From Isoetes taiwanensis (lineage: Eukaryota; Streptophyta; Lycopodiopsida; Isoetales; Isoetaceae), in contig JAJEKV010000004.1 in assembly GCA_021234155.1 (NCBI GenBank), positions 7,316,109 through 7,380,108 of the forward strand: DNA of 64,000 bases. Direction: 5' to 3'. Shown here piece by piece: positions 1-9,512 of this stretch. Below the pieces are notes generated by a model that saw nothing but the letters and a program-made list of their open reading frames with translations, made no database searches and was not told the origin of the DNA. Each line of letters starts with the position of its first letter. Position 1 is the stretch's first letter. Both the position numbers and the translations under genes were made by a program.

Positions 1-185
1 ATTAACCCACTTAGATATTGATTCCTTAATTATAGGTTATTATCCTTAATAATTAAATTAGCATAGCTAATTTAATCCCTTTTAGGTCAACCCCCTAGGT
101 TACAATACCCCATGGTGGCGCATTTCATCGGGTGGCGGTCGGTGTGTTTATCATGCGATACCGTATAAATACTTGGAACGTCACA
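1..185 (-). repeat. 3' LTR (beginning only) of the chromovirus
   Basis: Positions 1-185 match 11633-11816, with a diverged patch around 120-165. On the minus strand the LTR starts TGTGACGTTCC at 185, directly after the polypurine tract. The rest of this LTR lies left of the window. Confidence 0.9.
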
Positions 186-198
186 TTCTCCCCTCCTT
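186..198 (-). other. Polypurine tract (plus-strand primer)
   Basis: The minus strand reads AAGGAGGGGAGAA immediately before the TGTGACG start of the 3' LTR, the expected place and composition for the purine primer of second-strand synthesis. Confidence 0.88.
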
Positions 199-822
199 AG
201 AACTAATGCTGTCCTCAGCATTGGGGTTAGGTACAGATGTAGGACATTACATTATGAAGGAAGGAAATTCCTTATTTCCGAAGGTAATATATTAAAAACT
301 TTAAAGTTTGAAACAGTTTAGGCTGCATTTCACATGATCATCACAAGAAAAGAGTTTAAGGATCGAAGTCCAATATTACACCAGAGTAACAAAAGGACAA
401 GACTTGTAGACAACATAAAACTGGAGAAGTCGGGCCATCAGCAACCCTCTATACATGGGCAGGTCACGTACTGCTCACTGGCCTGCACATGTCAATACGT
501 TAGTATTTATAGATAAGATAAGTAGGTTGTGGTTGAAGGGACCACCCCCTATAAAAAGAAAAAAAAACTTATCTAGAAGGGAGCCTATCATGCCTATGGT
601 TCGCAATTCATTGCGGCGTAAGGAATGGTCAAGTTCCCATTATAGCCGAGATGAACGCGGCCTATCAGCTACATGCTTTCCAAGCAGTTCGCGGTCATGC
701 CCACATTGACAATACACCACGTCCTAGAGAACACGAAGGTGATCCCATCATCGGTAACTATTATCAACCACGATGCATCTACCCCTCTGCTGCATGATTC
801 TCGGCGAATCAAACCTTCAAGC
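199..822 (-). other. 3' non-coding region of the chromovirus
   Basis: About 620 bp between the chromodomain stop and the polypurine tract. Small open frames on either strand show no family resemblance and I do not call them genes. Confidence 0.6.
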
Positions 823-1813
823 TTACCGCCGGGAGCGGGGTTGATAGCATCGTTGATGGTACGGCTTCTCAAGGTCTATCTTCATCACCCAGGTAGCATC
901 CTCAGCTGGCAAGTGTTTCCACTTAACCAAGTATTGTAGCATTTGACTCCTCCTGGTCTGTTTATAGGCCCGATCAAGAAGAGCTTCAGGCACTATATCT
1001 AGATGCTCTTCTGTCATTTCAAGAAGGGTGGGCGTGTCCAAGATCTCCTCTGGATCTGGGGTGTGTTGCTTCAAGAGACTCACGTAAAAGACCTTGTGGA
1101 TCTTCAAGCGGGGTGGCAAATCCAAGCGATATGCCTGTTCTCCAACACGTTCAATAATTTTGAACGGCCCAGCCCATCTGGAAGACTCTTGGGGTTCTGT
1201 GTTTATCTGCCACACTCTTCTAACGACTGCGTGCAGCCAATAAATAACCACGAACTTCTTCAACCAAAGCTTGCATTTCCAAGAGGAGTTGCTGAGAAAC
1301 CTCCACCTTAGAAACGGGATTATGCCAGGTGTCTGGAGTAAGGCATTGATAACCATAATTTATCATGAAGGGAGACATTCTGGAAGATTCCTATTTCATA
1401 CTGTTATAGGCAAACTCGACCAGATAAACATAGTCAGACCATTGTGATTGCTTACTCCACACATAACTGCGTAGCATATCTTCTATAATACGATTGGTAC
1501 GCTCTGTCTGACCATCCGTCTGAGGATGATATGCCGTGCTCATAGCGAGCTTGGTCTAGATGGTGGCAAAGAAATCTTTCCAGAATGCACTTACGAATTT
1601 GGGATTCCTGTCGGATACAATAACTCGTGGCATTCCGTGCAATCTGAAGATCTCCTTTGCGAATAGCAGAGCGGTATCGAAGGCTGTATCCGTGGTACGA
1701 CATGGCAAGAAATGAGCCATTTTCAACAATTTGTTGACCACTACCATCAATGCATCATATCCACGGAGAGTACGTGGGAGGCCCACAATGAAATCATGGT
1801 TATCACTTCCCAC
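823..1813 (-). pseudogene. Integrase core and C-terminal chromodomain of the chromovirus, broken
   Basis: The frame from 1813 to 1556 gives the integrase core with FIVGLP (first Asp just before it) and IVSDRNPKF (second Asp). A TAG then stops it at 1554-1556 (TI*TKLAMS), after which the same frame continues with AYHPQTDGQTERTN, which contains the catalytic Glu. The frame 1356-823 gives the C-terminal part: a GPF/Y-like stretch (WAGPFKIIERVGEQAYRLDL) followed by a chromodomain (YLVKWKHLPAEDATW). Chromodomains at this place are diagnostic of chromoviruses and in known members help target integration to marked chromatin. At least one stop and one or more frameshifts separate the parts, so no intact integrase is made. 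Confidence 0.88.
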
Positions 1814-2475
1814 TTGGCGTTGGGCACATCCAGAGGTTGCAACTCTCCTGGAATCCTTAATTGCTCAGCCTTGGTTTGCTGACACACCTGACACTGCTGA
1901 ATGTACCTAGCAATGTCCTTCTTCATAGAAGGCCAGAAATAACTGGAGCGGATCTTAAAGTAGGTCTTCATAAAACCTGCATGTCCAGCTATAGGGCTGT
2001 TGTGCGTGTCACGGAGAATTAGCTTACATACACCTGAAGTTTCGGGTACACACAACTTATCCTTGTAATATAACAAGTTGCCCTCTTTCTTATACGAACG
2101 GAAAGCTTCACGTTCTTTATCCGTGCGTGCCTCCTTATTCAAACTATCCCAAACATCACGGAACTCGGGATCTGTGGCCAAGGTCTGTCCTATCTGTTTC
2201 CCAAACTCACTAGTGAGTGTGGAAATTGCATTACAATGGGTTCGGGTTACCAAGGGATGGCGCGATAACGCATCCGCAACCACATTGTGCTTCCCAGGCT
2301 TATACATAATGTCAAAATCATACTCTTCCAGAAATTCCATCCATCTTCTCTGACGGAGGTTGAGATTCGGCTGGGTGAATAGATAACGGAGACTCTGATG
2401 ATCTGTATCAAGTTGAAATCTTCTACCAAGAAGGTAGTGTCTCCATATACGCAGAGCGCAGACAACGGCTAACAA
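1747..2475 (-). pseudogene. RNase H end and integrase zinc-binding domain fragment
   Basis: This frame starts inside the Ty3-type RNase H (LAVVCALRIWRHYLLG, then DTDHQSLRYLF with the last catalytic Asp, then ADALSR). It continues into the integrase N-terminal HHCC zinc-binding domain (HNSPIAGHAGFMKTYF ... CQVCQQTKAEQ). It is separated from the upstream RT frame by a single in-frame TGA at about 2496 (ETEQ*YPTHDQEL), where related elements have Arg; CGA to TGA is a one-base transition. It loses frame near 1800 before the catalytic core. Confidence 0.9.
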
Positions 2476-2496
2476 CTCCTGGTCATGGGTAGGGTA

Positions 2497-3645
2497 TCAC
2501 TGTTCAGTCTCATTCATTTTCTTTGAATCATATGCAATAACCCTCCCCTCCTGCATTAGGACTCCACCGGTAGCAATCTTACTGGCATCCGTTGCTACTA
2601 ATTTATCCTTTTCAGGGTCTGGCAATGTGAGGAGTGGTGCTGACGTTAAAGCATCCTTAAGCTTCTGACAACTTCCCTGGACTTTTGCTTTCCAATGCTC
2701 AATCCAATCATTCACCTTCTCATGCTTTGTAAGATGAGTAAGAGGTGCTGCAATCTTTGCAAAATCCTTAACAAATTTTCGGTAATATCCTGCCAATCCT
2801 AAGAAACTTCGGATCTCTGAAACATTACTTGGAATGGGCCAATCCTTTACTGCCTCTATCTTTGCTGGATCGGTAGCAATTCCCTCTGCTGAAATGACAT
2901 GTCCCAAATAATCCACCTTCGGAGTGGCAAACTTGCACTTAGCGAACTTGGCAAAGAGCTGGTGGCGTCTTAGCTTTTGTAGGGCCAACCTAAGATGTTT
3001 CTCATGTTCCTCCAGAGTCTTACTATAGATGAGAATGTCATCAAAGAAAATAACAACAAAATCATCCAAGTATTGTCGGAAGACATCATTCATCAATCGC
3101 ATGAAAGTTGCGGGGGCATTAGTTAATCCAAAAGGCATAACAGTAAACTCATAATGCCCATATCTAGTACGAAAGGCAGATTTATGGATGTCTTCCTCTT
3201 TAATTCTTATCTGATGATATCCAGAGCGTAAGTCAATCTTTGAGAAGTACCTGGCCCCTTGCAACAGGTCCATAAGATCGTCTGCTCTAGGCAAAGCATA
3301 GCGATTCTTGATGGTATGCTTATTGAGTTGCCGATAATCAATACACATCCTTAAGGAGCCATCCTTCTTTTTAACAAAGAGGATAGGAGCGCCGAAAGGC
3401 AAAACACTAGGCCGAATGAAGCCGAGGTTTAGTAGCTCCTGAAGTTGCTTCTTAAGCTCCGCCAACTCAGGGGGACTCATACGGTACGGGGCCTTACTGG
3501 TAGGCTTAGTACCTGGTTCCAAAGCTATCTCACATTCCACCCCTCTGAATGGAGGAAGTTTCTGGATCTCGTCTGGAAAGAGATCACTAAATTCCCTAAG
3601 AAGATTAGCAATGTGTTTGGGGTCTGGGTTCGGGAACTCCTGCAA
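2497..3645 (-). pseudogene. Reverse transcriptase and start of RNase H
   Basis: The 382-residue frame holds a complete Ty3/gypsy [19 protein letters not shown], the [11 protein letters not shown] block with its catalytic Asp, [13 protein letters not shown], and the active site FFDDIL (Asp 202 and 203), where FIDD or FLDD is commoner. The connection region ([11 protein letters not shown]) and the RNase H start ([13 protein letters not shown]) follow. The frame ends at the TGA described for the next fragment. Upstream, the link to protease is interrupted by the 3656-4193 insertion. The RT itself carries no visible break. Confidence 0.93.
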
Positions 3646-3655
3646 GACAACCCTC

Positions 3656-4193
3656 TGTGAGGACCCTTGAATCTAACAGGAGAATCCGGGGAGCTATATC
3701 ACGCGGGATTTGCAAAAAGAACAAGAAAAGAGAACAGAAAGCCAAAAAGAGAACAGTGAGATCACAATAATGAGAACAACTTCCTTGATGTCAATGAAGA
3801 TACATGAGCTCTCGCAATCGAGAGAAAACTGAAGTGAGACAAGACTCAAAACTCATCTAAAAACTCATGTGCTAGCTCTACTCATATATATATAGTACAA
3901 TGGCCTTTGGCCCAATATAGACACTCTGACTGATTTCGGTGCCGACTCCTGGAAGGAGGCCTGATTTGCAGGAATGCTGGCGGTGCCTCTTGAAGTGCCT
4001 GAAATCACGCTGACGCTGACGCAGGCGGTGACGGGCCGTCACTTGTCTGAGCGCCTCCTCTTGACGGCAGGCGTGGGCTTGGTCTTCTGCTGGGCCTTTG
4101 ACGACTGACCTGTGCCTGACTGTAGATCCTTGGCCTTGACTTGGTCCGTCGTGTGCGTGAATAGTCTGTACCAGCACGTACAGGACTAACACA
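3656..4193 (-). repeat. Insertion between protease and RT, probably a solo LTR
   Basis: This 538-bp block begins TGTG and ends CACA on the plus strand. On the minus strand it has a TATATATATA box two thirds along, a pyrimidine-rich tail and TGTTAG...CTCACA ends, as a small LTR would. Protein similarity to gag-protease ends at its left edge (LPES) and pol similarity starts at its right edge (QEFPNPDP). I see no clear target duplication, so the exact ends and the LTR assignment are inference. The gag frame runs into it and stops at 3878. Confidence 0.5.
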
Positions 4194-5854
4194 ATGCTTT
4201 CTGGCAACGTATCAACTACTTGCTTCTGTTTAGCATCTGACTCAATAGATGCAAGTCTGATGACGCAAAGTAGCTTATCCTTGCGTACAGCCTTACTTAA
4301 CTGCCTGATGGACATAGACTGCATAATAGGGTTTAATGGATCACCTTTTATAGTTACGCGGGCTCCATTAGCTGCGTTGAAGGTAACCTCCCGCTTTTCG
4401 CAGTCGATATTGGCTTTTGCAGATGCCAGGAATTCCATACCAACAATCAGATCATATTTGCCAATATCCATTAACTCGGCACCCAATGCAACTGGTGCAC
4501 CTGGCAGCTGCATTTTGAGGTTAATACGACGGCCATGAGTATGTCTAATTTTTCCACTGGCTAACGTGACAGGTTTCGGTCGGGACCTCAAAGTCTCAAG
4601 CTGCAATACCTGGGCCATTCTAGGAGAAGCAAAATTATGTGTACTTCCCATATCCATAAGTATTATGAAGGGCTTACTGTCTACTTGACCTATAGTGGAA
4701 ATAACAGCAGGCTGACTTTCAGCATTGCCGGTCTCTATAGCTGCAAGGATATGAGACGCACCGTGAATATACTCGGGAGCCTCCTCCTCGACAGGTAGTG
4801 TAGACTCGAGATCGTCCCAATCGAGGTCGGCCATGGCCAGCTGGGCAGTCTGCGTGACATAAGGACAATTCTGCATGAAGTGCCTGGGCCGCATACACCT
4901 GTAACATGCTTTATCTCTGTGGAGCTGCTCTCGGGCCTCTTTGGGAATGGACTGTAAGAGGTTCTGAACTTCCTTACCGGCATTATTCGGTTTGTCGGGC
5001 ATGTTGAAGGTGACTTTTTTTTCCTGGCGGCCGTTAGAGTTCTGCTGAGAGGGCCCCGGACTCGGTGAACGGCCCTTATAAGGTGTGTACGGGCGTGGCT
5101 GCGAGTAAGAGGCGGGGCGCTGGTACTGGTTTCGTGGTGCATCCTCTTCAAGGCTCAGTGCCTTAGCCTCAACCTCATCAAATGATTTCGGGTCTATGGC
5201 CTTAACCATTCGTTTAGTTGATGGGGCCAACCCTTCAATATAACCCTCCACCGCCCTCTTTTCATTCATTCCTGGCACATACAGCCTCAAGCGCAGGAAA
5301 TTATCAGTGTAGGCCTGAACTGACATACCCTTCTGCTCTAACCTATAAAAAGTCTGAACTCGATACTCCTTCATCTCGTCCAACAAGGACTCTGCATTCA
5401 GCCCGCCTCTAGATTTCCCATCAAACTGGGCCAGTTTCCTATTCTTCCATATACTGGTTATGGCCGTGTCAACCGTCTTACAGTACTCCTTGTCCCGGCG
5501 CTTGGCATGGTCTCCAGAGGATACAAATGACTCAGAGGACTCAGAAGTGGCTGATTGTGAGGATGTGGCACTATCCTTAGAGGAACTGCGACGACGTTTG
5601 GAACGGTGCCTTCTTTGTACGGGTACAGGGCCTGGTTCAGGTGCAGGTGGCTGCTGTGGTGGTGGACTTGGCGGTAACGGAGGTAACTCCGGCCCGTCCT
5701 CTTGCATATGCTGCGGTGGATTGGCATTTAACACATAAGCTTGGAGCTCTCCTAACTGCCGCTTCATCAACATGAGTTCTTGCTCAGGTGTTAGTCTGCT
5801 AGCATTCGAGGGTGTCTGCCATGGGCCGTTACGTGCACCGTCTAAATTGACCAT
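3878..5854 (-). pseudogene. Gag-protease polyprotein, capsid region shortened
   Basis: A 658-residue frame from ATG at 5854. In order: a Pro-rich and Ser/Arg-rich N-terminal part (residues about 50-110), a shortened capsid (FDGKSRGG, then directly MSVQAYTDNFLRL and YIEGLAPSTKRMV), a CCHC zinc knuckle CYRCMRPRHFMQNC (residues 317-330, 4865-4906), and an aspartic protease with LMDMGSTHNFAS (Asp 401) and YDLIVGMEFLASAKANIDC. About 80 residues usual in the first half of the capsid are missing. The protease active site reads D-M-G instead of D-T/S-G. The last hundred residues are translated insertion sequence. Product: virus-like-particle protein and processing enzyme, not functional as read. Confidence 0.9.
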
Positions 5855-6227
5855 AAGAAGGTATAAAGAGAGTTATTGTGATACCATGGTTGACAAAGAA
5901 GATTAATTTATGTAGTGCTAGGCAATAATAATAAAGACCATAGAAGAGAAGAAAAGATCTTTATTATTAAGTAAAAGTAACAGTTACATCAGGGTTATAT
6001 CCTTAACAAAACTTAGGGTCATAATGTACAAAAAGTAGTGATTACAAACATATTCTAGCCATAAGGCTGTACATTCAACAACTCTTAGCGAACACATACT
6101 TAGGCATAAAAGAAAACTGAAGAGATTAAGACTAGGGCTGCGCAAAAGGGTAGAGGATGGAATAGCGGACGCTTTCCCGTACGGCCCTTACTACCTTATA
6201 GCGAGCCCATGCCTGGACAATGACATG
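5855..6227 (-). other. Spacer between the third extra ORF and gag
   Basis: About 370 bp without a coding frame I can support. It separates ORF C from the gag ATG within the same element. Confidence 0.5.
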
Positions 6228-6620
6228 CTAGTAGTCCAAGGTGGGACTAATGATGAGGAGATTAAAGAGATCTCGCAGTGCAAAGAAAATCTGCCATAAA
6301 TGCTCATTAGCATCGACATAAGCTTCATGCCTCGTCATCTCCCAATAATCCCAAGTTCGTCGAAGAGTTTGCTGCAAATGTTCGAAGGCACGTTCTCGGA
6401 GAATGTTGACTACTTCCAATCCTTTAGCTGGGTCATAAAGCTCTTCTTCCACAACAAGTTCCCCTTCTTCGGAGTCATCATCTCGATCTGGATATTCACC
6501 ATATCGTTGGCCGTAGTCTTGGTCGGGGGGTCCTGGATCGTCACTTCGGATGTCATTGGTGATTCGTTCCTCAATCTCTGCGAGATCATAATCTGCAAGA
6601 TGGCAAGAATGAATATACAT
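6228..6620 (-). CDS. Extra ORF C of the chromovirus, unknown function
   Basis: 130 residues from ATG at 6620. Acidic first half (DIRSDDPGPPDQD, DDDSEEGELVVEEEL), then a hydrophobic and aromatic helical second half (FEHLQQTLRRTWDYWEMTRHE, shortened here to its first 20: FEHLQQTLRRTWDYWEMTRH; and LWQIFFALRDLFNLLI). A CTTGCAG just inside the start could be a splice acceptor, so this may be an exon of a longer product starting in ORF B. It lies in the element's coding orientation between ORF B and gag. I do not recognise the family. Confidence 0.5.
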   Translation of the reverse strand: MYIHSCHLADYDLAEIEERITNDIRSDDPGPPDQDYGQRYGEYPDRDDDSEEGELVVEEELYDPAKGLEVVNILRERAFEHLQQTLRRTWDYWEMTRHEAYVDANEHLWQIFFALRDLFNLLIISPTLDY

Positions 6621-6802
6621 TGTGGAAGGGTTTCTTATACTCTAACTCTAACAGATACACGGAAGTATCATGGGGAAAAAAAACAATTTAATTGTATTCA
6701 ACAAAAAAATGACACATATGTTATAGGATGGCTAAGAAAAATGCCAAATCAAAATTTACATCTTATATGTAATACAAAAATTATACATTTAGAAAGAAAT
6801 AT

Positions 6803-7949
6803 CTAAGAACTAGGTTCCTCCTCGTCGTCCATAGGTTGAGGAGGTGGTCGATAGCGCATCAAAGTAGCACTGGGGCTAGCAGAGAGGGCGGCTCGAGCTG
6901 CTGCCTCTGGTGGTAAACAAGTGGCTAAAGGTGCGGCCACAAGGAGACGCATATTAGCACAACCCGCCACGTCCCCCAATGCTACGATAGCCAAATCTCG
7001 TCGGACCAAGGTAATGGTGGTGGCGTGATAATCAATCTTCTTATGGCCCGCCAAGGTGGATATTGCTGGAGGTCTCCGCTTCCTTTTCCAAGTTAACGGG
7101 GATCTTCTCCTGCTCTGCTTCTTCTTTATCATCCCTAAGACTTACCTTGGTGTCCCAAAGGTCTTCCTCCTCTTGATCCACCCCTCCCATGGTGATCTGT
7201 AATGGCTGATCCGCAGGAGGAGGCCGCATCTGAGCTGCAAAATGCTCCTCCGGAGGCTGGGGTGTATCAGTCAATAAGAACTGTCGAAGTGAAAAAAGGG
7301 CCTCAACGGGCTCTAACTCTTCTGGCCGGTACGCTAACAAGTCCTCGACTTGTGGCGGGTGCACAACGGGCGTTGTAAAGTCAAGGAAGCCATCCTGGCA
7401 GTACTCGGCAAGATCATAGAGGACCTCTATCTTTTTGCGGCCCCGCATATCAGCAATAACGTGGTAGGCCCACATTATTTCCTCTAGAATCAGGTACTCT
7501 TGGTTATTCAAGAGTACGGTAGGAAGGAGGTTGAGCCCTTCGAGTTTGAGGGCTTTATCTCGTCCTACGGGCGCCTCGGTGGCTAACTCCTTCCACCGTG
7601 CAAAATCCTGCTCGTTGACGACTTCGTCGTCTTCCGGGTCAGGAGGTACAGGCGTAGAGGAATGCTCAGCAGCTATCTCCTCGTCCTCAATATACTGGTC
7701 CATAATGATGGCCAGTGCAAATCGGGCCTCAAAACAAGCTTCCCGATCTATGGTGACAATGCGGAGGTCAGTCCCTCGCCTCCTTATGCCCTTAATGACA
7801 TTCCGGGCATGCTCATCACCCCCTAACATCTGGAGCAGGGTGTGGAAGTCGAGGTAGAGCTGTGAATCGTCCTCGTTGTAGACACATGCAGGTACAATCT
7901 CTTCGTAGAAGAACTGAAGGAAGGCGGCGTAATCGGGATGCGCCTGCAT
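6803..7949 (-). pseudogene. Extra ORF B of the chromovirus, unknown function, frameshifted
   Basis: The frame 7949-7041 (302 residues from ATG) starts MQAHPDYAAFLQFFYEEIVP and is rich in Asp/Glu and Pro. Around 7041-7132 the coding character moves to a second frame that runs to a stop at 6803 and ends with MDDEEEPSS. The second frame has a basic stretch (WKRKRRPP) and a segment HATTITLVRRDLAIVAL that resembles the loop 2-helix 3 part of a histone fold; I do not see the preceding helices clearly, so this is weak. The frame upstream of the ATG is open, preceded by a possible acceptor (TTCTCCAG). It sits between the H3-like ORF and ORF C. Not a known retroelement domain. Confidence 0.6.
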
Positions 7950-8181
7950 GTTAGAGATGAGGTCTACTTGCTGGAGAAGATAAGGGTTAAACCCTAATGG
8001 CCAAAAAGGGGCTTTATACTTTTCGGCACGTTTCCCGAAATTATTATTTAATTAATAATTTATTTTTAAATTCACACCAAGTGGCGGAAAAAGACATTTT
8101 TATATTTACACTTCAAAATGAGAATATTTTACATAGATAAGTTCACAATAATTTTACAACAGAAGAAAGAAAGTCGCCTAG

Positions 8182-9512
8182 TCACCGAAACTCCCCTCGG
8201 ATCCTTCGTGCTAGCTGGAGGTCCTTGGGCATTATGGTAACTCTCTTTGCATATATGGCGCAGAGGTTGGCGTCGCTCAAAATCTCTATAAGGTGGGCCT
8301 CGGCAGCCTCCTGGAGTGCGAGGATTGCAAAGGCTTGGAACCTCAGGTCGGTTTTAAATTCCTGGGCAATTTCCCGAACAAGCCGCTGAAAAGGGAGCCG
8401 ACGTATTAATGGCCCAGTAGTCTTCTGATACTTACGTATCTCGCGAAGAGCTACTGTGCCCGGTCGGTACCGATGGGGCTTCCGCGGCTTGATGGTTTGC
8501 TTCAAAATTGGGATGGATTTCCCGCCAGTTGTCGGATGCTTTGCCCGCTGAACGATCTGCTCGCGTCGTTGAGCTGATGTTTTCTTGGCAATGGTGGCAT
8601 CCCTCTGCAATCGGGTCTTATAATCCACACCTCCCTTTACGGGTTTTGTATTCTTCCTCTTCCTATTACAACACTCCCTATTCTTCCTATTCTTGCCTCC
8701 GCCCTGATCTACATGTTGATCTTGTTGCTGGCCAACAGTTTGATCCACCGTTTGGTCAACATTGTGATCAATATTTTGATCCTGCTGCTGATCAACGTTC
8801 TGATCCCCCTGCTGATCAACTTGCTGGTCCTCCTGCTGATCCATTTGCTGGTTCCCGCCCTGCTGGTTTTGGGCATCCTCCTCTTCTTTACGAAGCCTCT
8901 CTCTCTCAGCAGCCCGGGCCTCTTTGTCCAAACGCGCTTGTATGCGCCTGGCAATCTCCGTATGGTACCGGGCCGGGCGAGCCCGCATGTCCGCTTGCAC
9001 AAGGTCCATGCGATCCTGGGTGAAGCTAGGTGGAACATTTTCAAAAACAAAACTATAAAGTTCTTCGTTCCAAAAGAAGGTGGGAAGGTTGTAATGGTCC
9101 CCGTACATAAGTACATGGCCTTTGCCGAGATAATAGAAACTGCTAGCCCGCTCTTCTGGTAGGGCACTAGCTATTTGTTAAAGGTCTTCTACCCTAGCAA
9201 GGAGCTGAATACGTTGGGCCTCCGTCCTGATAAGTTCTGCGGGATCTTCCTCGGGCCCGGCTTGTGGATAGAACTTAACAAGGGCCCAAGCTTGGTCAGG
9301 CTGTTCCACCAGGGTGTAAGGTTGGTCTGCAGCATTGAGCTTCATGAGGAAGCGGTCATTGAAATGAAAGATGGGGTAAGGGATTCTACGGCCTTCAGTG
9401 AAATGTTTCACTAATATGTTTAGTCCTTCGAAAGATAGTCTAATAGGACGCTAAACAGTTGGAAGACGTTCATCTTCTTTAGGTCGACCGTCAGCTTGAA
9501 GCGCGACATCAT
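8182..9512 (-). pseudogene. Extra ORF A: retrotransposon protein ending in a histone H3 fold
   Basis: The reading frame begins with two ATGs at 9512 and 9509 (MMSRFKLTVDLKKM). It shifts frame near 9455-9465, continues from about 9460, meets one in-frame TAA at about 9175-9177 and then runs open for 308 residues from 9108 to 8182. In that last part: a charged helix (residues 51-77), an imperfect DQQ/DQN repeat (86-134), a basic stretch ([11 protein letters not shown], 148-158), a short tail with TTGGK (193-197) resembling Ser10-Lys14 of H3, and a complete H3 core (210-308). By position it is the first ORF after the 5' LTR. The histone part would form a nucleosome-type fold; the role of the N-terminal part is unknown. 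Two single lesions are enough to explain the breaks. Confidence 0.88.
8185..8481 (-). other. Histone H3 fold domain inside ORF A
   Basis: 99 residues aligned without gaps to Lys37-Ala135 of canonical H3; about four in five positions agree with plant H3 as I remember it. Seen directly: [20 protein letters not shown], then [33 protein letters not shown] and KRVTIMPKD, ending LARRIRGE. Equivalents of Lys56, Lys79, Arg83, Cys110, Arg116, Lys122 and Asp123 are kept. Changes include S57T, E59G, L60P, D77E, H113Y and a diverged helix-2 end (LIEILSD). Loop 1 has canonical length, so it lacks the insertion typical of CENH3. Confidence 0.95.

Noticed and set aside
8185-8481. H3 domain as a captured centromeric histone (CENH3)
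   Set aside because: Loop 1 has canonical length and the [12 protein letters not shown] block is canonical; CENH3 typically has a longer loop 1 and a different N-terminal helix.
8508-9162. Long plus-strand open frames opposite the H3-like ORF
   Set aside because: They are antisense shadows of the repeat and the H3 frame; hydrophobic runs come from reading the DQQ repeat backwards.
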